Shown here: one piece after another, positions 26,186 to 33,492 of the stretch
How positions within the stretch are numbered: position 1 is the stretch's first letter
Layout of the letters: every line of letters starts with the position of its first letter
Source: Gemmatimonadaceae bacterium
Lineage (GTDB): Bacteria; Gemmatimonadota; Gemmatimonadetes; Gemmatimonadales; Gemmatimonadaceae
DNA length: 64,000 bases
Assembly (NCBI GenBank): GCA_030647905.1
Contig: JAUSJA010000026.1
Coordinates: 186,001 to 250,000, forward strand
Reading direction: 5' to 3'
The notes under the pieces: generated by a model
The model's input: the letters and a program-made list of their open reading frames with translations, nothing else
What the model was told of the DNA's origin: nothing
The model's database searches: none
Program-made: the position numbers and the translations under genes

Positions 26186-26416
26186 AGCAACGCTGCCTTC
26201 GATTTCCGCCGTCTTAGCGTGGCCGAGCGCCTCCAGCTTGTGGAGGACATCTGGGATAGCATTGCTGTCGAGACCCCAGACGCCGTTCCGCTCACCGACG
26301 CCCAGCGTGCCGAGCTCGACCGCCGCCTAGTTGAACATGGCCGAGATCCTGATTCGGCTGTGCCATGGGATGACGTCCGCTCCAGTCTTCAGGGACGACC
26401 AAAGCGCGGCGAATGA
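26186..26416 (+). CDS. Addiction-module antitoxin (Unstab_antitox-like)
   Basis: 76 residues. RRLSVAERLQLVEDIWDSIA and PLTDAQRAELDRRL ... PWDDVRSSL is the standard pattern of the TIGR02574 family that partners ParE/RelE toxins. It overlaps the toxin start by 4 bp. The toxin is frameshifted, so this antitoxin is now an orphan. Confidence 0.88.
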   Translation, partial: SNAAFDFRRLSVAERLQLVEDIWDSIAVETPDAVPLTDAQRAELDRRLVEHGRDPDSAVPWDDVRSSLQGRPKRGE

Positions 26417-26660
26417 CGCCGCGTTTTTTCTTTCGGCCTGAAGCGCGAGATGAGCTCCGGGCGGCTCAGGACTGGTACGAGGCCCGGTCGGAAGGGCTCG
26501 GGCTCGAATTCGCCAACGCAGTAGATGGCGTTCTCGCCGCAATCGCTCGCGCAGGCGCCGGTCCATTTCAGCGAAGACGGCATCCCCCGAAATCGAGCTC
26601 ACCTCGCCGCTCTCCACCTACGAATACTCGCGTCATGTGCGGGTACGAGTGCGGGTCAAG
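26413..26660 (+). pseudogene. Frameshifted RelE/ParE toxin
   Basis: The first ~50 codons are normal for the family: FFFRPEARDELRAAQDWYEARSEGLGLEFANAVD. After about 26550 the expected HxxVRRxxLRRFPY...YR core is absent in this frame and only faint traces occur in another frame. The reading frame continues into the tail of the convergent XRE gene. The toxin is very probably dead. Confidence 0.75.
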
Positions 26661-26694
26661 CAAGGACGTGAACTTCAATCGACAGCGTAGTCCG

Positions 26695-26994
26695 TTAAGC
26701 AACTCTCTTCGACCGACGGGTCTGCAGACTGACTGATACTCCGAGGCGTGCCAACATCTCAACCAGCGAGTCGATGCTGAAAAGATCGATGCGCCCCCGG
26801 ACGAGATCGCTGACGCGCGGCTGGGACACACCGAGCAATCGGGCCGCCCGCACCTGCGTAAGCTTCCGCTCCTTGAGAATCTGCGTCAGCTGAATCGTCA
26901 GGTCCGCCCGAATCAAAAGGTGCGCTGCCTCCTCGGGCGGGAAGCCGAGATCCTTGAACACATTACCGGACGATCGCCGAATTCGCGCGGTCAT
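26695..26994 (-). CDS. XRE-family antitoxin (HigA2-like)
   Basis: About 99 residues. NVFKDLGFPPEEAAHLLIRADLTIQL precedes a helix-turn-helix LTQVRAARLLGVSQPRVSDLVRGRIDLFSIDSLVEML. This arrangement is standard for XRE antitoxins encoded after Gp49-like RelE toxins. GGAGGGG lies seven bases before ATG 26994. The toxin upstream is reduced to 38 codons. Confidence 0.88.
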   Translation of the reverse strand: MTARIRRSSGNVFKDLGFPPEEAAHLLIRADLTIQLTQILKERKLTQVRAARLLGVSQPRVSDLVRGRIDLFSIDSLVEMLARLGVSVSLQTRRSKRVA

Positions 26995-26999
26995 CGCTC

Positions 27000-27116
27000 T
27001 CACCCCTCCTTTCGTGCGCGCCGAAGCTCGAAGCCCAATTCTCGGCGTACAGCCGCAGGCATCGCTCGCAGATCCTCGCGGGTCGACCCGACCCAGAGGA
27101 GCGACTTAGCGTCCAC
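27000..27116 (-). pseudogene. 38-codon N-terminal remnant of a Gp49-like toxin
   Basis: GTG 27116 to TGA 27000: DAKSLLWVGSTREDLRAMP then AVRRELGFELRRARKEG. This is the N-terminus of the phage-derived Gp49/HigB-like toxin family; about 70 C-terminal residues including the catalytic core are missing. The stop is followed directly by the antitoxin ribosome site, so the deletion kept the operon junction. Confidence 0.75.
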
Positions 27117-27122
27117 GTCCAG

Positions 27123-27140
27123 TATACAACATCATGTATA
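27123..27140. promoter_or_regulatory. TATACA-6-TGTATA inverted repeat
   Basis: A perfect 6-bp inverted repeat just upstream of the truncated toxin start. It is the likely XRE operator, still intact although the toxin is lost. Confidence 0.6.
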
Positions 27141-27263
27141 TCCCTGTCAACGTGATTTCTCAACAACGACTCCACGCCACGCTAGTGGTCGAGTCCAAGG
27201 ATAGCTGGATCAATTGCCCGCGTTGACAGCCGATTTCCCGCAGTTCTGATCTGGCAGCGCGGA

Positions 27264-27968
27264 CTAGGGGCGAAGCTGACCGTTGATACCGTTGCCGGCA
27301 GGTGGCCGCGATTCGCTGAAGTAACGAAATAAATACCACGCAGCGGCAGCACCCAGGACATGCCACACTGCATGGCCCTGCATCCAGCTATCCGGCCTGC
27401 ATAGCATCCGTGTGTAATCGAGGCTCCAGACCACGAACGCCAGTCCCATGATCGCCGCCGCGATCCATAAAGGCCTTGTAGCTGAACCGGGACCGCTCTT
27501 CCGGCGGCTGAGAATTTCGACGAAAAGCACGACCGCAATCAACAGCCCGAACACCACTCGGCGTACAACAGGCATCCAGTAGAGCAGCATTGCCAGCACC
27601 GCATTCGTTCCGACGTAGCCGCCGACAAGCGCCGCCCCGGGCAGTGCGCGCAGGCGGTCAACACTATATAGAAGGGCGAGCGTCGCGATGAGGTACATGC
27701 CGAGCACATCGGCGAACTGGCCGCGGAAGCTGAGGGTCGCGTGGAAGTACGCGCTGCCAAAACCGATCACAAGCAGCGTAAACGCATACAGGAGTGGATA
27801 CACCGCCCTCCCGGCGGATGGCTTGCCCCTCCGTCGCATGAGCACCATCCCCGCGACCACGACGAAGGCGAGCGATGACCACGCGTTGGCCGGCTGTTTG
27901 ATGCCGTCGCTCCTGATGGCCTCGCAGAAGCAGGAGCTCGGCATGCAGCTGGCAGCGCGTGTTTCCAT
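27264..27968 (-). CDS. Ceramidase-type membrane hydrolase (CREST superfamily)
   Basis: About 234 residues with seven predicted membrane spans. Family signature residues: CFCEAIR near the N-terminus, FGSAYFHATLSFRGQFADVLGMYL in the middle (Ser-x4-His and Asp), and QGHAVWHVLGA at the end (His pair). These place metal-binding His/Asp as in alkaline ceramidases, which hydrolyse ceramide or related amides within the membrane. The bacterial substrate may be a sphingolipid-like lipid. It follows the HDAC-like gene by 15 bp, a possible operon. ATG 27968 is preferred over TTG 27977. Confidence 0.85.
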   Translation of the reverse strand: METRAASCMPSSCFCEAIRSDGIKQPANAWSSLAFVVVAGMVLMRRRGKPSAGRAVYPLLYAFTLLVIGFGSAYFHATLSFRGQFADVLGMYLIATLALLYSVDRLRALPGAALVGGYVGTNAVLAMLLYWMPVVRRVVFGLLIAVVLFVEILSRRKSGPGSATRPLWIAAAIMGLAFVVWSLDYTRMLCRPDSWMQGHAVWHVLGAAAAWYLFRYFSESRPPAGNGINGQLRP

Positions 27969-27983
27969 CACCCGCAATCGCGC

Positions 27984-28673
27984 CTACGATGCCGCTTCGA
28001 TCGTGAATCGATGGAGCAGCACCAGCTCTTCCTGCGACAGGCGATCGCCGACATAGCCACCGGCGAGAACGAACGCGACGGGAATTTTTCGGCGAAGGCA
28101 CCACTCGAATACGATCATCTCGCGTCGCGCGAGGATTGTCAGCGTGATTCCTGACAGGCCGCCGATATCGCAGCCTTCGTAAGGATCCATTCCCGCGTTG
28201 TAGATGCAGAGATCAAATCGCGGCGCGGTGCGCTCGAGTGTGCTAAGCTCGCGGTCGATCGCCAGCAGATAATCGTCGGCCGAGCGCACGAGATTTAGCG
28301 GGGTGCGCTCTGACGGGGTGTCGCGATCGAATCCGTCTACCGAGACGTCAACCTGCCAGATTCTCGGATTGACCTTGATGAGGGAATGCGTCCCGCCGCC
28401 GGTGGAAGCGACGACCATTGTCCAGATTCCAGGATCCCAGGGAAATCCCTGCGACTCCGCCAGAGATCGTGGCTCGCCGGTCTCGACCGCTCGAACGTAA
28501 GCGGGATCGTGGACGATCGAGACCTGCTCGGCGCTCAGTGAATTCGGACTGTGAATCTCGATCCCATCGATGGGATCGTCATCCAGAGACCTGGCAATCC
28601 AGCCTGCTTTGCGGGTCGTGTCGAATGAATGGGCTGCGCCGACGTACGATGAGTTGTAGTAGACCGGGATCAT
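27984..28673 (-). pseudogene. HDAC-like (acetoin utilisation type) protein lacking its active-site block
   Basis: 229 residues, where relatives have about 300. The N-terminus is normal (PVYYNSSYVGAAHSFDTTRKAGWIA; VHDPAYVRAV; PWDPGIW), then MVVASTGG joins directly to GGTHSLIKVNPRIWQ. In relatives the segment between these holds the His-His pair and the metal ligands Asp and His. The C-terminal half, with YNAGMDPYEGC (metal Asp) and FVLAGGYVGD, is intact and in frame. The product is predicted to be catalytically dead, though it could still be made and folded in part. Confidence 0.75.
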
Positions 28674-28684
28674 TCGGTCGGCAG

Positions 28685-28900
28685 TCAGCTCCGTCGGCGT
28701 GCGCTGAATAGCAATACACCGCCGAGGACGACGGCCACGACGCCGACTACGGGCGGAATGAAGCCCTTTTGCTCAGTCGTGACTGCGAGCGGCCCGACCT
28801 GCACGGACTGACGTTCCTTCGTGTAGCTGATTCCACGCAGCGCGAGGACCGCCGCGCCGCCAAGAATGAGGATGATGCCGACGATACCGAGAGGGCGCAA
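28685..28900 (-). CDS. Small two-span membrane protein (DUF3185-like)
   Basis: 71 residues: a first hydrophobic helix (GIVGIILILGGAAVLAL), a short exposed loop (SYTKERQSVQVGPLAVTTE) and a second helix (VVGVVAVVLGGVLLF) ending in RRR. This layout is that of DUF3185 small membrane proteins. The function is unknown. It lies upstream of the HDAC/ceramidase genes on the same strand. Confidence 0.7.
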   Translation of the reverse strand: MRPLGIVGIILILGGAAVLALRGISYTKERQSVQVGPLAVTTEQKGFIPPVVGVVAVVLGGVLLFSARRRS

Positions 28901-29339
28901 GGAGAACTCCTGCGCAGCGAAGCCGCGCGCTGAAGGTGGTGACCGAAGCTACTCTGCTACGACCGATTGATCCGGTTTGGCGAAAATGGACTGATGGCAT
29001 GGAGCAAGAAGCGCCGACTCTCGATTCTCTCAGATCCGGGCAAACGACTTTTGCGCCGGTCTAAGAACCCGCCTGCATTCCCGTTTTGCAGCGAGCTAAA
29101 GTAGCTTCCAAACGCCTTTTGGCGCCAAGCGGCTACGAATACGGTCATTCAGCCGGGAAACTCGTCTGGACCCGCCTACGAACACGCGCGTCACTGCGCG
29201 TTTCCATGGATATCATCCCCGAGATACTCGGCGCTCGTAGTGTGAACGTCTAGCGTGATGCCAGAATCCCACGGATCGGTAATTCCTAAAGGGTTTGTTT
29301 TCATTACGCACGAAGTTATTCCATCCGTCTAACGGCCGC
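28901..29339. other. Gap with no recognisable gene
   Basis: About 440 bp between two minus-strand genes. Short open frames exist on both strands but none shows family similarity, a ribosome site or a clear codon bias. No strong terminator hairpin was seen. Confidence 0.4.
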
Positions 29340-29897
29340 TCAGACTTTTGCTGCTTCTTCGGCAAGTAAGCGGATAGACTCGTCGAGCGTGCTGTCGAAG
29401 CGCTGCTCGAGCTCCGGATTGATCCGGCCCATCGCATCGACAACTTGCCGGGCCCAGACGAAATACTTCTCCCGCCGCTGGATATCCCAGCCTTTGGGTG
29501 GATCTACGCCAATCTCCCGAACGTTGCTGGTCTTGTCAGCGAGCTTGATGAGCTTCGCTCCGGGCGAGAGATGCGGCGCATGCTCCACCTGCAACTCCTT
29601 CCGAACCTCTTTATCGAGGTCTTTGTCATCGGTCACCTCGCTGACCAGATCGCCGATCGCCGAACCGAACTCTTGCCTTATCTCATCATGCGTGGTCTTC
29701 GTGTCCTCGACGGTGTCGTGAAGAAGCGCCGCCGCAAGAACATTCGCATCCTCCACCTTCCCCACCTCGGCGATCAGCCAGGCGACTTCAGTACAGTGCC
29801 CTATGTAGGGACGCTTGGTCCTTCCCTTCCGGCGCTGCTTGCAGTGCTTGTGCGCAGCGAATTCCGCAGCCTTGAGAATCAGTGCGATATCTGAAAT
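29340..29897 (-). CDS. HD-domain hydrolase (MESH1/ppGpp hydrolase-like), apparent ATT start
   Basis: 185 residues if begun at ATT 29897. SDIALILKAAEFAAHKH, RPYIGHCTEVAWLI, AALLHDTVEDTKTT and HLSPGAKLIKLADKTSNVREI are the motifs of the small HD hydrolases related to SpoT/MESH1; the HD pair sits in LLHDTVEDT and the third metal Asp in LADKTSN. They cleave (p)ppGpp or related pyrophosphates. No ATG, GTG or TTG exists in frame upstream of the conserved N-terminus. ATT follows GGGAGG by five bases and aligns with the family start Met. A later start at 29765 would delete conserved residues. Confidence 0.82.
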   Translation of the reverse strand: MSDIALILKAAEFAAHKHCKQRRKGRTKRPYIGHCTEVAWLIAEVGKVEDANVLAAALLHDTVEDTKTTHDEIRQEFGSAIGDLVSEVTDDKDLDKEVRKELQVEHAPHLSPGAKLIKLADKTSNVREIGVDPPKGWDIQRREKYFVWARQVVDAMGRINPELEQRFDSTLDESIRLLAEEAAKV

Positions 29898-30269
29898 AGG
29901 CGCCTCCCTGAGGAATGGTCTTGCCGGGGCACGGGCGCCCCGACATCATCGAACCGCACCATTTACAGGAAGTGGTCGCGGGAAGATGTCCGATCCTACG
30001 ACCTGATCAGACCCTTCGTGAAAAGTGAGGTCGACATCTTCCGAACTGCAGACTAACACGACTAAAGACCCACCGCTGGCACAAACGCGACCTCCCCAGC
30101 TATCCCTTTCGGGAAGAGCCCCTTGGGCTCTTGTTGCCGGGGAGGAACCTTTTTTTCGCCTGTGCTGAGGGCGCTGTACTATGAGTATAAGCGGACTTAA
30201 TTCCGCCTGCAATGTATAGAGTGCTTTCTCATCGCGTTCAACATCGAAAAGGCCTCTGGGTTCGCAGAA
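29898..30269. other. Gap holding a structured element
   Basis: Between the HD gene and the helicase fragment. Apart from the folded, T-ended element at 30091-30156 there is no recognisable coding sequence. An AT-rich stretch at 30190-30240 could hold a promoter. Confidence 0.4.
30091..30156 (+). ncRNA. Candidate structured RNA: three-way junction plus T-run
   Basis: CCTCCCC (30091-30097) pairs with GGGGAGG (30139-30145) and encloses two hairpins: TCCC-TTTC-GGGA (30103-30114) and AGAGCCC-CTT-GGGCTCT (30115-30131). A run of seven T (30150-30156) follows. It could be the 3' end of a small RNA or an elaborate terminator/attenuator. No known riboswitch consensus was recognised. Confidence 0.5.
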
Positions 30270-30845
30270 GGCTCAGTAATTCTGCGTGGTAAGGGCGACC
30301 TGTTGGACGAGACCGTAGATGCGGTCGCGAGGATGAATCAAACGCACCTCGTGATTCAAGGCCCACCGGGGTGCGGAAAGACGTTCACGTCCGCTCACGC
30401 GATCGTATCCCTGCTCGAGAACAAAAAGCGGGTTGGAGTCATGTCGATGTCGCACAAGGCAATCAATCTTCTGTTGAAAAACGTTGAAGACATTGCCCTT
30501 GAGCGCGGAGTCAGCTTCAGAGGAATAAAGCTGTCGAGCAAGGAAGAGCAGCGGCTCAACGGACAGTGGAAGCGGCGTGTCGGGCCTGGACTATCTGATG
30601 GGCGACTGGGCCACTGTGCCACCCGACCGCGGCATTTTCCTCGAGCGAACGTGGCGAATGCATCCACGGTTGTGCCGTTTGGTATCGGACGCCTTGTACG
30701 ATGAGAGGCTCGAGTCCGCCGAGTGCACCATCGGTCAGATGCTCGAACTGACCAGCGACTGTGGCGGCGCGCTCGCTCCGTCAGGACTCAGGTTTGTCGC
30801 CGTGGAGCACCACGACAACGCGCAGAAGAGCATCGAGGAGGCCGC
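30270..30845 (+). pseudogene. Deleted copy of the SF1 helicase core
   Basis: Nearly identical in nucleotide sequence to 24858-25154 (through HLVIQGPPGCGKT and FRGIKLSSKEEQRLNGQ), then jumps to the equivalent of 25391-25665 (GLDYLMGDWATVPPDRGIF, ESAECTIGQMLELT). About 240 bp including Walker B are missing, which also shifts the frame, and both ends of the gene are absent. It joins a HicA remnant at ~30845. A recent partial duplication is the simplest explanation. Confidence 0.88.
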
Positions 30846-30862
30846 CACGACATTGGCACACG

Positions 30863-30940
30863 ATGAAGTTCCGGGACATGATCAAGCTCCTCACAGACGA
30901 CGGATGGTATCTCGCCCGCACCCGGGGGAGTGAAGAATGA
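30863..30940 (+). pseudogene. 25-codon HicA remnant
   Basis: MKFRDMIKLLTDDGWYLART then RGSEE and TGA. This is the N-terminal strand-helix-strand of HicA, cut just before the catalytic His (family RGSH). The TGA overlaps the hicB ATG (ATGA), so the deletion removed the core but kept the start, the end and the coupling to hicB. Confidence 0.8.
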
Positions 30941-31152
30941 GCCGATATCTGGTAATCATCGAAGAAGCAGGGACTGGCTTTTCCGCCTTCCTGCCTGACC
31001 TCCCAGGCTGCATCGCGACCGGATCAACGCGCGACGAAGTCAAAAACGCGATGAAAGAAGGCGTGGGATTTCATCTCGAGGGCCTGCGTGAATCCGGTGA
31101 GCCAGTGCCACCTCCTCGTTCGACCGCTGCTTATGTCGAAGTTGCGGCATAG
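30937..31152 (+). CDS. hicB: HicB-type antitoxin
   Basis: 71 residues with the partial RNase H fold of HicB: YLVIIEEAGTGFSAFLPDLPGCIATG and EVKNAMKEGVGFHLEGLRESGE, then PPP. It is a short form without a C-terminal DNA-binding domain. Its toxin is a 25-codon stub, so it is an orphan. Confidence 0.9.
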   Translation: MSRYLVIIEEAGTGFSAFLPDLPGCIATGSTRDEVKNAMKEGVGFHLEGLRESGEPVPPPRSTAAYVEVAA

Positions 31153-31511
31153 GCTAAGAGCCGCATCGCCCGATTGGACTGGCGCAGGCACCCGACGGAT
31201 CGCTGTACCTCCATCACTAGCTCGATGGCTGCCCGGTCAGATCGCGCTTGAACCGAGCTCTGTCTGCCGACGACTGGAATCGTCACGAGGTCTGCGCGCT
31301 TCGCGGGCGCAAGACTCAGTAGAATTCCCAGCGCCTACCTGAGAAATGACGGCAACGGCCGCACGCGAAGAACGGCCCCGCATATGAGGCCAATGACGGC
31401 AGCGTGCCGACGCTTTAGGTGAGTTCCGATTATTCCCTGCGCTCACCAAACTGTCTCAAAGCACGCAAAGAACCCGATTCATGACGGGAATCTGGATTCC
31501 GCTATGAAGCC
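31153..31511. other. Gap with gene debris and one repeat copy
   Basis: Contains IGLAQAPDGSLY at ~31172-31210, a short string typical of sorbosone/PQQ-type beta-propeller dehydrogenases, without further similarity, and the 81-bp repeat copy at 31408-31488. No complete gene was seen. Confidence 0.4.
31408..31488. repeat. 81-bp structured repeat, copy A
   Basis: Matches 47383-47463. Nested stem: GCTTT (31412) with AAAGC (31458), GGTGAG (31418) with CTCACC (31442), then a second hairpin CCCG-8-CGGG (31473-31488). In copy B the inner stem is GGCGAG/CTCGCC, a compensatory change. Confidence 0.65.
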
Positions 31512-31690
31512 TCAATAATGGTATCTGGCCTGAAGCAGGTGAACCCGCTCGTCAGTCATCAGATACACCAGCCGATCTTCGGCTGTAATCCGCCGCGACC
31601 ACAGGTTGGAACCGAGGTGCTTCAGGGGCTCAGGCTTCCCGATGCCGTCAACGACTGAAGAAATCAGTTCTTGGAGATCACCGTTTCGTT
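31512..31690 (-). pseudogene. C-terminal fragment of a YoeB-type toxin
   Basis: Reads GIGKPEPLKHLGSNLWSRRITAEDRLVY and ends ARYHY. GKPEPLK, SRRI and the RYHY end are diagnostic of Txe/YoeB mRNA interferases, including the catalytic C-terminal His/Tyr. The first ~35 residues and the YefM antitoxin are missing. Confidence 0.78.
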
Positions 31691-31957
31691 CAACAAAACG
31701 CTCACCACATACATGGGAAGCCGCGCGTCTACGTAGGACTGACGTACCTGTCGCCCGCTGAGCGCTCCGAGCAGCTCGAGATGTATTGAGGCGGTCATCC
31801 CCGATTGCCGGGCCCCTCCCCCATTCTTGTCTCCGCGCTGACGCATCCCTCCGGCTCCCGCCTTCGCGTCTTTGCGGTGACAACTGCCGCTTTTTGCACC
31901 CGCATCGTGAGCCTCATCCCGGTACGTTCTCGACATCCCGGACTCACCTTTGCTTTT

Positions 31958-32329
31958 ATGTCGAATCGGATATATAGTTCCAGAGAGAAGGGAGCAGACA
32001 GACCATTGGTCTGGCTTCGCAGCGAGATCAAGACACCGCCTTTTTCTTCAAAGGCGAGGGTCGAGGCAGGCGTCCTGATTCGGAGGCTTCAGCAGGGCGG
32101 GAACGTCTCGCTTCCGCATTCGCGCCCGATGCCGTCGATCGGACGCGGCTGCCACGAACTGAGGATCCGGGATGGGGACGCTAGCTGGCGCATCATCTAT
32201 CGTCTCGACTACGATGCGGTGGTGATCGTCGATGTTTTCAGAAAGACGACGCGGGCTACCCAAATGACAGCGATACGACGAGCGAAACAGAGGTTGAGAT
32301 CATATGGCGAAGACAATGAATCCCGCTAA
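31958..32329 (+). CDS. RelE/Gp49-like toxin
   Basis: 123 residues from ATG 31958. RPLVWLRSEIKTPPFSS, ARVEAGVLIRRLQQG, PSIGRGCHELRIRDGDASWRIIY and VIVDVFRKTTRAT define a RelE-superfamily toxin usually followed by an XRE antitoxin. Basic residues around RIIYR and FRKTT are suited to RNA binding. It overlaps the antitoxin by 26 bp. A collapsed relative of the pair is at 13.1 kb. Confidence 0.88.
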   Translation: MSNRIYSSREKGADRPLVWLRSEIKTPPFSSKARVEAGVLIRRLQQGGNVSLPHSRPMPSIGRGCHELRIRDGDASWRIIYRLDYDAVVIVDVFRKTTRATQMTAIRRAKQRLRSYGEDNESR

Positions 32330-32636
32330 GGCGAAGAGGCTCGAGTCCCGGGGATGGAAAATAGGGACTGCCGCAGACTTCCTTGGCCTCACCGAGGCGG
32401 AAGCTGCGCTCGTTGAAATAAAGCTTTCACTCAGCGATGCCGTGCGGAAGGCACGCAAGCGGCGCGGTATCACTCAGGTTGCTCTGGCCAAGAGTCTCAA
32501 CTCCAGTCAGTCGCGCATCGCCAAGCTGGAAGCCGGAGGTCCGGGCGTCTCTCTCGATCTCCTCGTCCGCGCTGCGCTTGTCACTGGTACCACGAGATCC
32601 GAAGTGGCAGCCGCGCTTTCACGCGAAATTGCGTAG
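32304..32636 (+). CDS. XRE antitoxin of the RelE-like toxin
   Basis: 110 residues. N-terminal toxin-binding part (AKAKRLESRGWKIGTAADFLGL, EAALVEIKLSLSDAV) and helix-turn-helix (RGITQVALAKSLNSSQSRIAKLEAG, VSLDLLVRAAL). Length and order are normal for the family. It is the intact reference for the remnant at 13259-13383. Confidence 0.9.
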   Translation: MAKTMNPAKAKRLESRGWKIGTAADFLGLTEAEAALVEIKLSLSDAVRKARKRRGITQVALAKSLNSSQSRIAKLEAGGPGVSLDLLVRAALVTGTTRSEVAAALSREIA

Positions 32637-32672
32637 ACGCGAGCTTTGCTGTCGTCCGGGGAAGTTTTCGCC

Positions 32673-32706
32673 CGCTTTGAAGCCGATTCAGGCTCTGCGC
32701 AGGTAG
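32673..32706. repeat. 34-bp repeat downstream of TA genes, copy 1
   Basis: CGCTTTGAA-CCGATTCAGGCTCTGC-CAGGTAG pattern, with two or three differences from 36234-36267. Both copies lie just after the stop of a TA gene (XRE antitoxin here, AbiEi-HipA there). Confidence 0.6.
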
Positions 32707-32719
32707 TCCCGCTCGTTCG

Positions 32720-33127
32720 CTAAAGCAGTGCCAGCAACTCAGCGGGCGAACGGGCCGCTACAGGACCTCGCCTGAAATCCTTTTCGTTCCGTGTAGCGAT
32801 GTAATCGGCACCGACCTTGGCCGCCGCCGCCGCCTGAACGGCATCCTCGAAGTCTGACATCCCCAGCACGAGTGCCTGCGCGAAGTCCGCGGCTTCGATG
32901 GGAACGACCTCGAGGATCCTGAGCATATCAGTCACTGCTGTAGCGGCCTTTCTCGCGCCGGCAGCCCGGGCAATTACATAGTGGGCCGTTGTGATCGTAT
33001 GGCCGGCCACACAGCCCGTCACCTTCTTTCGCTCGGCCGCATCGAGAAGCAACGCCGAGTCAGGCGCCCATCGCGCGCGGGCGAGCAGCACGTCCAGAAC
33101 GACATTGATGTCGAACAGAATCTTCAC
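32720..33127 (-). CDS. PIN-domain toxin (VapC-like)
   Basis: 135 residues. Acidic residues: Asp in ILFDINVVLDVLL, Glu/Asp in MSDFEDAVQAAAA, and Asp in ADYIATRNEKDFRRG. It belongs to the PIN group with an N-terminal FDINVVLD. Second in the operon, overlapping the antitoxin by 4 bp. Expected to cleave RNA. Confidence 0.9.
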   Translation of the reverse strand: MKILFDINVVLDVLLARARWAPDSALLLDAAERKKVTGCVAGHTITTAHYVIARAAGARKAATAVTDMLRILEVVPIEAADFAQALVLGMSDFEDAVQAAAAAKVGADYIATRNEKDFRRGPVAARSPAELLALL

Positions 33128-33360
33128 TTCGCGTATTTCTTCTCGAGATAGCGACGATACGCCTCCTCATCACCCTTCCCACGCGCGATCCCAAGCAATC
33201 GCCCAACAGTCGGCGAAAGCTTCGAATCGCCGTCGTCCGGAAGCCGGGACAGAAAGTCGCTCACTATCTGCGACACACTGGTTCCCTTGCGCCGGCTGTA
33301 CCGTTCGCCCCGCTTCACCGCTTCGGGATCCAGCGTCAGATTCTTGACGACTTTGGCCAT
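33124..33360 (-). CDS. DUF6364-type antitoxin
   Basis: 78 residues: KNLTLDPEAVKRGERYSRRKGTSVSQIVSDFLSRL, an RHH-like unit in which the second helix begins TSVSQIV, then a toxin-binding tail EEAYRRYLEKKYAK. Partner of the PIN toxin downstream. Two TATGCGCATA palindromes lie upstream at 33377-33408. Confidence 0.85.
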   Translation of the reverse strand: MAKVVKNLTLDPEAVKRGERYSRRKGTSVSQIVSDFLSRLPDDGDSKLSPTVGRLLGIARGKGDEEAYRRYLEKKYAK

Positions 33361-33376
33361 TCGCTCTCTGAAAGTC

Positions 33377-33408
33377 TATGCGCATAAGTTGATTCGTATA
33401 ATGCGCAT
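33377..33408. promoter_or_regulatory. Two TATGCGCAT palindromes
   Basis: TATGCGCATA at 33377-33386 and ATGCGCAT at 33401-33408, 24 bp centre to centre, upstream of the DUF6364 antitoxin start. Probable operator of the PIN/antitoxin pair. Confidence 0.6.
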
Positions 33409-33492
33409 AATCAAGCCCCCGGCGCGACACCATACTGGGCTTCGCCAGGACGAAGCGAACCCTTGTGCTTGCAGTCGTTGTAGCAATTCACC

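Noticed and set aside
27205-27262. Second copy of a QLPALT-FP stretch also seen at 13405-13450
   Set aside because: Only about 12 codons are alike; it may be shared debris of an old repeat but is too short and diverged to define.
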